The notes: generated from the sequence alone by a model not told the origin. DNA of 64,000 bases from DASQPA01 sp963756455 (GCA_963756455.1 CAVWNC010000001.1:186001-250000), one strand, 5' to 3'; shown: positions 42,189 through 50,701, numbered from the stretch's first letter. Numbers and translations are program-made.

Positions 42189-43817
42189 ATGCTCCCGCCC
42201 ATGCTCGCGAACCCCGATCTTTCCTCCGCCGCCTTCGCCCGTGCCAGGAAGGACCGGCGTTCCCCGAAGAGCGCGGGCGTCCCGCCGGCGCCGCTCGCCC
42301 CGCCCGCCCCGGCGCGCCTGCCTCCGCTCGCCTGGCTCTTCCTCGCCGGCGCGGCGGTCGTCTGCGTCTTCTTCCTCCTGCGCCTGGAGCACCGCCAGGC
42401 CTGGTCGTACGACGAGTACTACCACCTGGGGCTGGCGCGCGAGATGCTCACCTCGGGCCTCCGCATCTCGTCCTTCCACTGGACGCCGTTCTCGATCACC
42501 TACGACCATTTCGCCGACCCCGAGCCCCTCTTCCATCTCCTCCTCCTCCCCTTCGCCCGGCTGCCGCTCGAAACCGCCGGGCTTTTTGGAGTGCTCGTGG
42601 GGCAGCTCTTCCTCGTCGGCGCCTTCGCCGCGGCGCTCGCGATCGTTCGCGCGCCGCGCCCGGCCTGGTTCGTCCTCGGTCTCCTGGGCCTCGGCACCTT
42701 CTTCGCCCAACGGATGGAGATGTGCCGGCCGCAGATCTACCTTCTGGGCTTCACCGTGCTCGCCGCCGCCCTCCTCGTCGAACGGCGGTGGAAACTCCTC
42801 TTCGTCGTCTCCACCCTCTTCGCCCTCACCCACGCGGCGGCCTGGATCGCGATTCCGCTCGCTCTTCTCTGGGGGCTCTCCGGCCTCGTCGTGGCGGAGG
42901 AGCCCGGAGCCGCGGGAGGGCTGACCCCGCCGCGGTTCCCCTGGCAGCCGCTCGCCGCGACCGCCGGGGGCTGGCTCCTCGGGCAGCTCTTGAATCCCGA
43001 CCTGCCGGCGAACTTCCGGCTCTTCGCCATCACCAACTTCGTCATCCCCTTCCAGGCGACGGCGGCGGGGAACGCGGCGCTCAACTCGCAGCTGGGAACC
43101 GAGCTCTCCCCGCCGGGCCTGGCGCTCCTGGGCGCGCAGTGGCCGGCTTTCGTGGCGCCCCTCCTCGTCGCCCTGGCGCTCCTCGGCAAGCCCCGTCTCC
43201 GCACCCGGGCGACCCTCACCGTGGGTCTGACCGCCTTCGCCTTCCTCCTCGCCGGCAGCTTCGTCATCCGCCGCTTCTTCGAGCTCGGAGCGCCGCTCGC
43301 CCTCTTCGCCCTGGCGCTCGTCGTCCGCGAGTGGCGCGCGCAAAAGCTCCCCTCGCCCTTCCCCGGCTGGGAGCGGCTCCTGGCCGCCATCGCGATCCTG
43401 ATCGGCAGCCTGTGGACCTTCGTCACCCTGGGCACCCACGTGCAGGACGCCTCGGCCCCCGCCCCCATGGCCGCCTGGCTCGGCGAGCACGGCAAGGCGG
43501 GAGAGCGCGTCTTCACCGCCCAATGGGGCGATTCGGCGCCGCTCTTCTACTACGCTCCCCAGCTCCAGTCGCTCGTCGCCCTGGACCCCACGGCTTTTTA
43601 TCTCAAAGATAAAAACCTTTTCGACGCCTTCGTGGGGGTCGTCTCCGGCGAGGATCCCGATCCGGCGCGGACGATCCGCGAGCGTTTCGGCGCCCGCTGG
43701 CTGACGATCTCGCCGGCCTCCTACCCGGATCTCCTCGAGAAGATCTCCCATTCGCCCGGGGCGCAGGCTTTGTATGGGGACGCGAATTATCTGGTGGTGG
43801 ATTTGGGGAAGGGGTAA
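42189..43817 (+). CDS. GT39-like (ArnT-type) membrane glycosyltransferase
   Basis: A 542-residue GT-C fold membrane protein. After the first helix (LAWLFLAGAAVVCVFFLLRL) the loop motif AWSYDEYYHLGLAREML contains the catalytic Asp-Glu of the family. Nine to eleven more helices follow (LFLVGAFAAALAIV, LALLWGLSGLVVAEE, LLAAIAILIGSLWTFVTLG), then a soluble C-terminal domain (WGDSAPLFYYAPQLQSLVAL, FGARWLTISPASYPD). It probably transfers a sugar from a polyprenyl phosphate donor to a lipid or protein. Start taken at ATG 42189 after GGAGAG; ATG 42204 is possible. Confidence 0.82.
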   Translation: MLPPMLANPDLSSAAFARARKDRRSPKSAGVPPAPLAPPAPARLPPLAWLFLAGAAVVCVFFLLRLEHRQAWSYDEYYHLGLAREMLTSGLRISSFHWTPFSITYDHFADPEPLFHLLLLPFARLPLETAGLFGVLVGQLFLVGAFAAALAIVRAPRPAWFVLGLLGLGTFFAQRMEMCRPQIYLLGFTVLAAALLVERRWKLLFVVSTLFALTHAAAWIAIPLALLWGLSGLVVAEEPGAAGGLTPPRFPWQPLAATAGGWLLGQLLNPDLPANFRLFAITNFVIPFQATAAGNAALNSQLGTELSPPGLALLGAQWPAFVAPLLVALALLGKPRLRTRATLTVGLTAFAFLLAGSFVIRRFFELGAPLALFALALVVREWRAQKLPSPFPGWERLLAAIAILIGSLWTFVTLGTHVQDASAPAPMAAWLGEHGKAGERVFTAQWGDSAPLFYYAPQLQSLVALDPTAFYLKDKNLFDAFVGVVSGEDPDPARTIRERFGARWLTISPASYPDLLEKISHSPGAQALYGDANYLVVDLGKG

Positions 43818-43872
43818 AGGGGTTTCAGCTTGGGGTCGTTCAGGGACGCTTCATCTCGGACGGACTCAGGGC

Positions 43873-44082
43873 CTAGAAGTAAGTGTCATCATGGTTCGCT
43901 ACATCTGCCAAAAGGTAATACGCTCCTTTCTCGTCTTCTTCTGCGCGGAGCAGGATGCGAAAATTACGGTTGACTCGAATCGTAAAGGTTCCGGGGGCAT
44001 TCTTGACAGCCTCGAAATTCAATCCCCGACTGTCAGGGCGTTCCTGGAATTTCTTGACTGCCGCGAGGGCGCGGCTCGCCAA
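43873..44082 (-). CDS. RelE/ParE-like toxin, possibly N-terminally shortened
   Basis: A 69-residue fragment starting at TTG 44082. It has the second half of the RelE/ParE or HigB-like fold: basic helix SRALAAVKKFQERPDSRGLN, strands FTIRVNRNFRILLRAEED and the terminal LLADVANHDDTYF. The HDDxY ending is typical of RelE-related mRNA interferases. In the same frame upstream the sequence continues SSKVAKKLGEPLA as far as a TGA that is also the stop of the next gene at 44152. The true start may therefore be non-standard, or the toxin has been separated from an N-terminal fusion. Confidence 0.6.
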   Translation of the reverse strand: MASRALAAVKKFQERPDSRGLNFEAVKNAPGTFTIRVNRNFRILLRAEEDEKGAYYLLADVANHDDTYF

Positions 44083-44151
44083 TGGCTCACCGAGCTTCTT
44101 TGCAACTTTTGAGGAATTGAGGCGATGGCTTGAGGCGAACCGGGAGAGAGA

Positions 44152-44682
44152 TCACCGCGTATGATCGTCGAGGTATTTGAAGAGCAGATCAGGATCGTCA
44201 AAGACCGGAGCATCGCCCTTCTCTCCGAATTCTGCTCGAGCTGCCATGAGCCGCCATCTCGTGTCCCGCAACCTCTCCAGGGTCGCGGTAAGAATCCTCT
44301 CGAACCGCTGGGGTGCCCCAATGACGAGGGCACGTTCCTGACGACTGAGCCCAGAGTTCGAGAAAACGTTTCCGCGCTTCGCCTTGGCCCGGATAATTTC
44401 CGGCTCCAAGGCCTCCTTGACCCCTCGCTCGCTCTTCTCCAGGAAGGCGATAACCTCATCGAGGTTTTCGCAGCGTGCGCCGAGAGCAAGGGTATCCTGC
44501 TCCAGTTTTTCCAGGGCTCTTAGAAGGTTGTCAGATGTTTCTTTCAATTCTGGAATTGAGGCCAGAATGCTTTCCGCGCCCGCCACGAGCCCCCGATTTG
44601 GGGCGGAAGCCGAGGCGGGCGGTATGACCGCCTTCGCGAAGTCGGAAAGAGCTTCCTGGATGGGGGCGAGTAGGCCTGCCAT
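44152..44682 (-). CDS. Hypothetical helical protein upstream of the RelE-like toxin
   Basis: A 176-residue mostly helical, charged protein (LKETSDNLLRALEKLEQDTL, NLDEVIAFLEKSERGVKEAL, RFERILTATLERLRDTRWRL) with heptad-like regions and no signal peptide. It is in the same frame as the toxin fragment, separated only by a TGA. It does not resemble the usual small antitoxins. It may be the first part of one longer protein broken by a nonsense change, or an unrelated partner. Confidence 0.5.
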   Translation of the reverse strand: MAGLLAPIQEALSDFAKAVIPPASASAPNRGLVAGAESILASIPELKETSDNLLRALEKLEQDTLALGARCENLDEVIAFLEKSERGVKEALEPEIIRAKAKRGNVFSNSGLSRQERALVIGAPQRFERILTATLERLRDTRWRLMAARAEFGEKGDAPVFDDPDLLFKYLDDHTR

Positions 44683-44862
44683 GTCGGTAACTTTACCACA
44701 AGGGCCTGGGCCGGCCTCTTTTGGAATCGGCCGGTTCGTCCTCCTGATCTTGCATGCGCTCGAGCCCTGCGTCCCTCCGCTCCCTGTCCTCCTCTCCCTC
44801 GTCGTCCTCGTCGTCAGGAATTCCCAGGAGGACCCAATTGAGGGTGAGGGCGGGGGAGCGCT

Positions 44863-45135
44863 TCACGAGGACGCCTGCCTTCCAGGGCGCAAGAGAGAGG
44901 CCGTCTCCAAATCGCCGATCGCCGGATTCAGGCAGTCGGTCACCACGCAATCAATCGCCGAGCGCAGCGCGACCTCGAGGCTCGGTTCCTCCTCCAGGTC
45001 TCCCGCCGCGGGCTCCCGCGGGACCGGCAGGTCGGCGGCGATCGTCTTCAACCGGTAGCGCAGGTTCGCCAACTGCCGGGCGACCTCCGCCACCTCTCTC
45101 TGCGCCACGGTCTCCTCTTCTCTCGGCTGCGTCAT
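44863..45135 (-). CDS. Hypothetical small protein
   Basis: A 90-residue protein starting at ATG 45135, nine bases after AAAGGAGC. A helical first part (EVAEVARQLANLRYRLKTIA) is followed by an acidic linker (EPAAGDLEEEPSLEV) and ALRSAIDCVVTDCLNPAIGD. It is divergent from the HTH-TPR regulator, 157 bases away, and may be its target. The family is not recognised. Confidence 0.5.
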   Translation of the reverse strand: MTQPREEETVAQREVAEVARQLANLRYRLKTIAADLPVPREPAAGDLEEEPSLEVALRSAIDCVVTDCLNPAIGDLETASLLRPGRQASS

Positions 45136-45292
45136 CGCTTGCAAGCTCCTTTCGGAGCTGGAGAGTAGATCGGCGAGGGCTTGCCATAGCGTATGCGAGA
45201 CAAAAGCGATACGATTCCGGTAGAGACCCTACATTTTCGGGTGCCCGCCGACCGGCGAGCTCTTCAGAGAGGCTAGAGTGAGAGGAAAAGCG

Positions 45293-46753
45293 ATGGCCGC
45301 CGGCCTGCCGGCGTGTAACCAGGCGTTGGCGATCCTCCGCGAGCTCCGCGGCTGGACCCAGGAGGAGCTCGCCCAAGCGGCCGGCATCTCGCGGCTGACC
45401 GTCGGCGACTACGAGCAAGGTGTGCGGGAGCTCTCCATGCGCAAGCTCTGGCGCCTCGCCGAGGTCATGGGCCACTCGCCCAAGAAGATCCGCGAGGCTC
45501 TCGCGCTGGTGCGGCCTGAGGCCCCTCCGCGGGGGCATTGGGTGGGACCCGTGTACTTCAGCCCGGCCGAGGTGCAGGAGCTCCTGGATTTCGGCTCCTC
45601 CAGAGGGCGGCTGGCGGAACGTTCCATCCACAAGATGGTCTCGCAGGCACGAGTCCTCGAAGCGGCGGCGGAGGCCCGCGCGGCAGCACAGGGTCTCTGG
45701 ATCGCCCTCCGTGCCGAACGCCGGTGGCGTACCCTCGTGCAGGAACGCCCGGAGTACCAGACCTGGGCTCTTTCGGAGCTCCTGTGCGAGGAGAGCATCC
45801 GAGCCACGCCGAGCAAGCCGGACCGGGCGCTGGAGTTGGCCGAGGTGGCGATGGTGGTGGCTGAGCTCGCTCCTGGAGAGCCGAAGTGGCGGCTTCGAAT
45901 TCAGGGCTATGCGCAAGCCCATGTCGGGAATGCTTTCAAGGTAGTCAACGCCTTCAACAAGGCAGAGATCAACTTTGATCGGGCCGCCGTGAAGTGGGAG
46001 AGAGGGCACAAAGGGGACCTCTCCAACGTTTTGAATGGGGGGCGGGTCCTTGGTCTTAGAGCTGCGTTTCTCACTGTGCAGGAGCAATTCGGGGAGGCAT
46101 TGAAGCTTCTCGATGAAGGGATCAAGATTGGCCCCCAATCCGAGAGGCAATTCCTATTCCTCGGGAAGGCCAAGACACTCGAAGAAGCAGGAGATTATGA
46201 GGGTGCTCTCGAAGCCCTTCGGAAAGCTGCCCCACTCATTCATGGAAAAACAAGGCAGCTTTGGAATTTACGTTATGAATCGCTAGTAAATCTTTGTCAT
46301 CTCAAGCGGTTTGTTGAAGTCGAAGCGGAACTCCCCGAAGTTAAAGCTCTTACCATTGCTCTTGGGAATGACGTGGATCTCCTTCGGCTGAAATGGCTTG
46401 AGGGAAGACTCCTGGAGGGGTTAGGGCATGCCGAAAAAGCGGTGGATTGCTTCGCGGTAGTACGGTCCGATTTTGCGGCGCGCCAGTTCAATTATGATGC
46501 AGCTCTTGCGGCACTGGACATGGCTGAGGTATTGCTGAGACTCGGGCGTATCCCAGAGCTTAAAATTCTCGCTCGCCAAACGGCAGCCATGTTCGATGGC
46601 GATATCCTCCATTCGAACATCAGCCGAGTGCTGCACCTTTTCCTTGAAGCGACGCAAGCAGAGGCAGCGACGGCCGATCTTGTGCGCCGGATCGCAAGAT
46701 ATCTTCGGCGGGCGAGCCGCAGGCCCGGCCTTGAGTTCTCCAACTTTGAGTGA
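45293..46753 (+). CDS. HTH-TPR regulator, RRNPP-like architecture
   Basis: A 486-residue protein. Residues 8-70 are an XRE helix-turn-helix (ELRGWTQEELAQAAGISRLT, VGDYEQGVRELSMRKLWRLA). The rest is a TPR-like solenoid (EFGEALKLLDEGIKIGPQS, EAGDYEGALEALRKAAPLIH, GHAEKAVDCFAVVRSDFAAR). Its C-terminal half is homologous to the TPR protein at 7013-8308. HTH plus TPR is the layout of peptide-sensing RRNPP regulators in Firmicutes. The small secreted peptide at 46986-47261, downstream on the opposite strand, is a possible cognate peptide (inference). ATG 45293 is preferred over GTG 45278 because AGAGGAAAA lies at the right distance. The 3' half has lower GC than the 5' half. Confidence 0.8.
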   Translation: MAAGLPACNQALAILRELRGWTQEELAQAAGISRLTVGDYEQGVRELSMRKLWRLAEVMGHSPKKIREALALVRPEAPPRGHWVGPVYFSPAEVQELLDFGSSRGRLAERSIHKMVSQARVLEAAAEARAAAQGLWIALRAERRWRTLVQERPEYQTWALSELLCEESIRATPSKPDRALELAEVAMVVAELAPGEPKWRLRIQGYAQAHVGNAFKVVNAFNKAEINFDRAAVKWERGHKGDLSNVLNGGRVLGLRAAFLTVQEQFGEALKLLDEGIKIGPQSERQFLFLGKAKTLEEAGDYEGALEALRKAAPLIHGKTRQLWNLRYESLVNLCHLKRFVEVEAELPEVKALTIALGNDVDLLRLKWLEGRLLEGLGHAEKAVDCFAVVRSDFAARQFNYDAALAALDMAEVLLRLGRIPELKILARQTAAMFDGDILHSNISRVLHLFLEATQAEAATADLVRRIARYLRRASRRPGLEFSNFE

Positions 46754-46784
46754 GAGGGTGTGAAGAAATCGTTCCACCGCTAGA

Positions 46785-46937
46785 GTAGAGACGCGCAGCC
46801 GCTACCACAGGATTTTGCTTAACCACGAACGCCAGCGCGTCTCCAACGCTTCAACGAGCACAGCCGTTTGAGGCCTGCGGAGACGCCCTGGCGGTATGCG
46901 TTCTGGAGATTCTGAGGTAGCGGCTGGGCGTCTCTAC
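46785..46937. mobile_element. MITE-like palindromic element, 153 bp
   Basis: Terminal inverted repeats of 22 bases with one mismatch: GTAGAGACGCGCAGCCGCTA.. at 46785 and its partner GGTAGCGGCTGGGCGTCTCT.. ending at 46937. A second inner inverted pair (CCAGCGCGTCTCC and GGAGACGCCCTGG) lies inside. The element has no coding capacity. No clear target duplication is seen. It sits between two convergent genes. Confidence 0.55.
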
Positions 46938-46985
46938 GAAGACCTATCGTGCGCCGGATCGATTCTTTCACAACCTCTGAGGCTA

Positions 46986-47261
46986 CTACGCTGATGGCCT
47001 GCCCGTGGTGCTTCGGTCAGTGTTTGGGTTCTGCGTGTTAGGGATGCCGGCGGTGCAGTTACCGCCGTACGGGTCGGCACCGCAACCCACCTCTCCCCAC
47101 AAGTGAGTCAAAGTCCCCCAAAGCTCCGAGAGTCGGGCTGTCACCGATGTCGCCGACGTCCGCGGCTTGGCCTGGGCACGCGCAGCCTTGGCGAAGCCGA
47201 CCGGGGTCGAGAGGGCGGCGACCACGAGGAATGCGCTCAACAGCCGGGCGGTGCGGGGCAT
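46986..47261 (-). CDS. Small secreted peptide with LWG/DPYGG motif, second copy
   Basis: A 91-residue protein. ATG 47261 follows AAAGGAGC. The signal peptide is LLSAFLVVAALSTPVGFAKA; the mature part has LSELWGTLTHLWGEVGCGAD then PYGGNCTAGIPN, two Cys and a Pro/Asn/Thr-rich end. The LWGxxxHLWG-x-x-G-x-G-x-DPxGG pattern is shared with the peptide at 6656-6949. It converges on the HTH-TPR gene. The two family members both sit beside paralogous TPR regulators. Confidence 0.6.
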   Translation of the reverse strand: MPRTARLLSAFLVVAALSTPVGFAKAARAQAKPRTSATSVTARLSELWGTLTHLWGEVGCGADPYGGNCTAGIPNTQNPNTDRSTTGRPSA

Positions 47262-47449
47262 GCTGGGCTCCTTTGCCGAGGCGCGACCGGGAGCGCCTCC
47301 ATGGCGCGACGGCGACCTCAAAGTGGGGAAGTCGTCCTAGCGTACCTGAAAATGTCGGGCCGGAGCCGGATTGATTCCGGCGTTTCCGTACGGCGGTCCG
47401 CGCGGCGGGATTTTGCGGTAAGCCGGCGAGCCAGGAGGACTTGCGATCC

Positions 47450-47815
47450 ATGGACGACGAGAAGGATGTACTGGCATGGGGACAGGCGGTCGAGCAGCTC
47501 CGGTCGCTGCGCGGCTGGAAACAGGAACGCCTCGCGGTCGAGGCGGGGATCTCGAAGAGCTCGCTTTCCGACTACGAGCGGGGCAAGCTCGATCCGTCCG
47601 CAGCCGTCCGCGCCAGAATCGAGGAGGCGCTCGGGGTCGGCGAATGGTTCGACGTCGCCCGGTCGATGCTCGGATGGATGCTCCAGGGCATGGAGGACGG
47701 GAGGTCGGCGCCCGGGTTGGAGAGCTTCTTCGAGGAGATGGCGGCGCGAGCGGGCGAGGGCACCACGGTGGTCCTGCGGGCGGGCCTCGCGCGCCTGCGG
47801 CGGAAGAGAAGCTAG
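47450..47815 (+). CDS. XRE-type HTH regulator
   Basis: A 121-residue DNA-binding protein. The helix-turn-helix is EQLRSLRGWKQERLAVEAGI then SKSSLSDYERGKLDPSAAV. The remaining residues (GEWFDVARSMLGWMLQGMED, GTTVVLRAGLARLRRK) are helical with unknown role. ATG 47450 is preceded by AGGAGG. A long array of 22-base palindromes starts 50 bases after its stop; these could be its operator sites. Confidence 0.75.
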   Translation: MDDEKDVLAWGQAVEQLRSLRGWKQERLAVEAGISKSSLSDYERGKLDPSAAVRARIEEALGVGEWFDVARSMLGWMLQGMEDGRSAPGLESFFEEMAARAGEGTTVVLRAGLARLRRKRS

Positions 47816-47867
47816 TCCTGCGGTTCCCTCCTTCCCAGGGGGGAAGTGTGTCGAGCGTCCTCAGGAG

Positions 47868-48115
47868 AGGGCACTTCCTGTCAGGAAGTCGGGTACTTCT
47901 TCCCAGGAAGTAGGGTACTTCCCGCCAGGAAGTGGGGTACTTCTTCCCAGGAGGTAGGGTACTTCCTGCCAGGAAGTAGGATATCTCCCGCCAGAAGTAC
48001 CCTGCTTTTGGCCAGAAGTAGGGTACTTCCTCAGAAGAAGTAGGGTACTTCCCCGCAGGAAGTAGGGTACTTGCCGGGCGAAAGTACCCTGCTTTTTGCC
48101 AGAGGTACGGCACTT
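47868..48115. repeat. Array of about eleven 22-bp imperfect palindromes
   Basis: The unit GGAAGTAGGGTACTTCC plus CGCCA or TTCCCA spacer is repeated about eleven times with a period near 22. Each unit is itself an inverted repeat (GAAGTA, GGG loop, TACTTC). Two units are inverted (GAAGTACCCTGCTTTT). The first begins about 47870 and the series fades at about 48115. This is not a CRISPR: units are nearly contiguous with no unique spacers. It resembles a cluster of protein binding sites or an iteron. Confidence 0.75.
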
Positions 48116-48374
48116 TCAGCGTCGAAGTCGGGAGCTCCGGGGGCCGGAATACGGGGCTTCGGCGGCCGGATGCCGTTCCTCCGCACCTTTTTCATCATCC
48201 CTCCATGTATGGATAGATAGGATAAAAGTCCAGATTAGACTTTTTTTCCTGGTCCAAAACCATTGACCGAGGAGGGAGGAGGAGTTTACCGTATCCAAAG
48301 TTTCACAGTTGTCCCGTCGATGGGCAAAACCGCTCACGATGGAAGCGCAAAAGTGCGCGGAAAGGAAGAAAAGC

Positions 48375-48719
48375 ATGTCTACGTCCAAAGAAGCCGCCGT
48401 GTCGTCCCGGAGAAACGCCCTCCTCGCCCGGGCGACCGCACGGCTCAAGCCGGAGCGGGTCGAGGCCGGGTTGCGCAAGCTCCCCAACTGGCGACAGTCG
48501 CCGGACGGGAAGGCGCTCGTCCGCACCTTCAAGTTTACCGCCGAGCGGGCGCCGCTCGCCTTCACCGAGCTCGTCCTGGCGGTGGCGGCGAAGGAGGGCC
48601 ACCAGCCGACCTTGACGCTCTCCGGCGGCACCGTGGAGTGCCGGCTCACCACCCAGGAGTGCGGTGGTATCACCAGCCGGGACTTCGAGATGGCCCGGAA
48701 GATCAGCTTTCTGAGTTGA
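48375..48719 (+). CDS. 4a-hydroxytetrahydrobiopterin dehydratase-like protein
   Basis: A 114-residue protein of the pterin-4a-carbinolamine dehydratase family, which recycles pterin cofactor for aromatic amino acid hydroxylases or acts as a partner protein. Family pattern: LRKLPNWRQSPDGKALVRTF, FKFTAERAPLAFTELVLAVA, a HQPTLTL stretch in place of the usual HHPE, and LTTQECGGITSRDFEMARKI. Of the three catalytic His positions only one is retained (KEGHQPT), so activity is doubtful. ATG 48375 follows AAAGGAAGAAA. Confidence 0.7.
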   Translation: MSTSKEAAVSSRRNALLARATARLKPERVEAGLRKLPNWRQSPDGKALVRTFKFTAERAPLAFTELVLAVAAKEGHQPTLTLSGGTVECRLTTQECGGITSRDFEMARKISFLS

Positions 48720-48870
48720 CCATGAGCAGGAATCGACGAGAGCAGAAACGGGCGGGAGAACCCCTGGTCCGGGTTTCCCGCCCCAGTACCACCACGCGGG
48801 GGGACGCGAGCGGCACGAGGCCGACCGCGCACCCACGCGCCTACCGAGGTAAGTATAAAGGAGAAACGTC

Positions 48871-49329
48871 ATGGCCGTAAAACGCAATTCTGCCGCAGCC
48901 CGCACGACCCGCTGGGACGTGCTGGTCACCAACCTCACACCGAGCATTCCCGACATGCCGCAGATCGCGGCCGATGTCGCGACCCTGGGCACGATGACCG
49001 CCCAGGCTCGCGCGATGGCATCCCGTCAGGCGGATCTGCGCAGCCAGTTGAGCAAAAACAACGCCGACCTCAAGGAGCTTCTCAACGAGGGCGACCAGGT
49101 GCGCGGTCGCCTGGGCGCGACGCTCAAGGGGAAGTTCGGTTTCACCGATGCAACCCTCGCCAAGTACGGCCTCAAGGCCCTTGGCAAGAGGCACAAAAAG
49201 AAGGGCAGCCCGACCCCGACGCCGACGCCGACCCCGACTCCAACCCCGACACCCACCGAATCCGAGGTGAAGCCCGCGGCGGCCACGGGGGAGACCGTTC
49301 CCCCGGTGTCGCACCCGAGCGGTCAGTAA
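48871..49329 (+). CDS. Hypothetical protein with Pro/Thr-rich tail, paralogue 3
   Basis: A 152-residue member of the family also at 17635-18126 and 21352-21849, by shared layout: helical core (MPQIAADVATLGTMTAQARA, LKELLNEGDQVRGRLGATLK), then FTDATLAKYGLKALGKRHKK, then a Thr-Pro tandem repeat (TPTPTPTPTPTPTPTPTE) ending PPVSHPSGQ. The ending PPASH or PPVSH is conserved in all three. It has a ribosome binding site AAGGAGAAACGTC. A terminator follows. Function unknown. Confidence 0.6.
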   Translation: MAVKRNSAAARTTRWDVLVTNLTPSIPDMPQIAADVATLGTMTAQARAMASRQADLRSQLSKNNADLKELLNEGDQVRGRLGATLKGKFGFTDATLAKYGLKALGKRHKKKGSPTPTPTPTPTPTPTPTESEVKPAAATGETVPPVSHPSGQ

Positions 49330-49354
49330 CCGAGGTTTCGTCCCTGTAAAGAAG

Positions 49355-49387
49355 CGGGGAGCCTTCTTGAGAAGGCTCCCCGGTTTT
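49355..49387 (+). terminator. Rho-independent terminator after paralogue 3
   Basis: CGGGGAGCCTTC pairs with GAAGGCTCCCCG around a four-base loop and is followed by GTTTTCTC. It lies 25 bases after the stop. Confidence 0.8.
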
Positions 49388-49449
49388 CTCTCAAGAAAAG
49401 AGAAGAGAGCGTCGACGGAGGCACCATGGAACGAGCGAAGAGCGGTGGG

Positions 49450-49809
49450 CTAGGAAGCCACGGTGGCGGCGCCGCTCACCCGGGCGACCGCCTCTTCGAG
49501 CAGGTCGAGGAGGACCGGAACCTGCTCGGGGGCGAGCTGCTCGGAGATCTGCCGCACCCGTGCCGCGAGCCGTGGCTCGGCGATCTGGTTCGGCCCCCCG
49601 AGGAGGTCGGCGGCCGGCACGGCGAGCGCCACGCACAGCTTGACGTAGAGGTCCGGTCCCCGCGGCACCTGGCGGCCGCACTCGAGCTTGCTGATCAGGT
49701 TGGCCGGGCAACCGACCCGGGCGGCCAACTGCTTCTGGCTCATCCCCCGAGCCTCGCGGAATTGGGTGAGGCGCCTGCTGAATGAGTTTTCTTCTTGCGG
49801 CCTGCTCAT
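49450..49809 (-). CDS. XRE-type HTH regulator
   Basis: A 119-residue transcription factor. The HTH is RLTQFREARGMSQKQLAARV then GCPANLISKLECGRQVPRG, and PDLYVKLCVALAVPAADLLG completes the five-helix domain. The C-terminal third (LAPEQVPVLLDLLEEAVARV) is a helix possibly for dimerisation. ATG 49809 is chosen since the upstream frame codes for no conserved segment. It is divergent from fitA by about 230 bases. Confidence 0.8.
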   Translation of the reverse strand: MSRPQEENSFSRRLTQFREARGMSQKQLAARVGCPANLISKLECGRQVPRGPDLYVKLCVALAVPAADLLGGPNQIAEPRLAARVRQISEQLAPEQVPVLLDLLEEAVARVSGAATVAS

Positions 49810-50013
49810 GGTTTCGGTCCCCTTGGACAGGAATGGAGGCAAAGTTGCCGTCGCAGAGCAAATCTAGCACAAACTTCGTGAGCGATGTCAACAAATTTCT
49901 GCGAAGGAGATTCACGATGGGGGGAATTTACCCCGATCCAGTATGGGAGAACGGCTATCGAGGCTCTCTCTCCCCCCGGCCAGCGGGCCTGGATCACGTC
50001 TCTGGAGAGGCGC

Positions 50014-50027
50014 GATATCGTGATATC
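50014..50027. promoter_or_regulatory. Candidate operator of fitAB
   Basis: GATATC repeated with a two-base spacer (GATATCGTGATATC), close to a perfect palindrome, lies 10 bases before the fitA start. RHH antitoxins of this type bind similar inverted sites. Confidence 0.5.
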
Positions 50028-50036
50028 ATTTTCTCC

Positions 50037-50285
50037 ATGGCGCAGCTCCTCGTCCGACAGCTCGACGACGACGTGAAGGCGAAGCTGCAGCTTCGGGCCC
50101 GCCGCCATGGCCGGAGCACGGAAGAGGAGGTGCGCGAGATCCTCGCCAACGCCGTGCGGGAGGAGGGCGCGGACCCGACGGCGCTCGGCTCGCGGCTCGC
50201 CGCCCGTTTCGCCGGCCTGGGTTTCGAGGAGGAGATCCCCGAGCTCCGCGGCCACCTCGCCCAACCGGCGGAGTTCGAGCCGTGA
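50037..50285 (+). CDS. fitA: FitA-type ribbon-helix-helix antitoxin
   Basis: An 82-residue Arc/CopG-fold antitoxin of the FitA (plasmid stability, StbC) group. The DNA-binding part is AQLLVRQLDDDVKAKLQLRA then RRHGRSTEEEVREILANAVR; the C-terminal part (RFAGLGFEEEIPELRGHLAQ) should fit the toxin groove. ATG 50037; the stop overlaps GTG 50282 of the toxin (GTGA). Confidence 0.88.
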   Translation: MAQLLVRQLDDDVKAKLQLRARRHGRSTEEEVREILANAVREEGADPTALGSRLAARFAGLGFEEEIPELRGHLAQPAEFEP

Positions 50286-50701
50286 TCCTCCTCGACACCA
50301 ACGTGCTCTCGGCGCTCATGCGTCGCGAGCCGGAGCCGAGGGTCGTGGCGTGGCTCGACCGTTTGCCCGCGGAGTCCGTGTGGACGACCTCGATCACCGT
50401 CTTCGAGGTCCGTTTCGGCTTGGAGCTCCTGGTGGCAGGCAAGCGCCGGCGGATGCTCGAAGAGGCCTTCGCCCAGGCGCTCGAAGAGGACTTCGAAAAC
50501 CGCGTGCTGCCCTTCGATCCGACGGCTGCACAGGCCGCCGGCCGGATCGCCGCGGAGCACCGAAAAGCCGGCCGCACGGTCGAGATCCGCAACGTCCAGA
50601 TCGCCGGGATCGTCGCCGCCCGCAAGGCGACTTTAGCGACGCGCAATCTGCGCCATTTCGAGGGGTTGGGTCTGACGCTGGTGAATCCCTGGGCGGAGTG
50701 A
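50282..50701 (+). CDS. fitB: FitB/VapC-type PIN-domain RNase toxin
   Basis: A 139-residue PIN toxin. Acidic residues of the Mg site appear in ILLDTNVLSALMRREPEPRV (Asp), SITVFEVRFGLELL (Glu) and the RNVQIAGIVAARKATLATRN region, where the third Asp is replaced by Gln/Asn, then LRHFEGLGLTLVNPW. This fits FitB more than VapC. It is expected to cleave RNA when released from FitA. Confidence 0.87.
   Translation: MILLDTNVLSALMRREPEPRVVAWLDRLPAESVWTTSITVFEVRFGLELLVAGKRRRMLEEAFAQALEEDFENRVLPFDPTAAQAAGRIAAEHRKAGRTVEIRNVQIAGIVAARKATLATRNLRHFEGLGLTLVNPWAE

Noticed and set aside
46985..48113. Long minus-strand frame through the 22-bp palindrome array with repeated PYF/STL-like residues
   Set aside because: It is produced by translating the repeat array; it overlaps the HTH gene on the other strand and has no ribosome binding site.
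47868..48115. Palindromic repeats as a third CRISPR array
   Set aside because: Units are almost contiguous with no unique spacers of 30 or more bases and no similarity to the 37-bp repeat.
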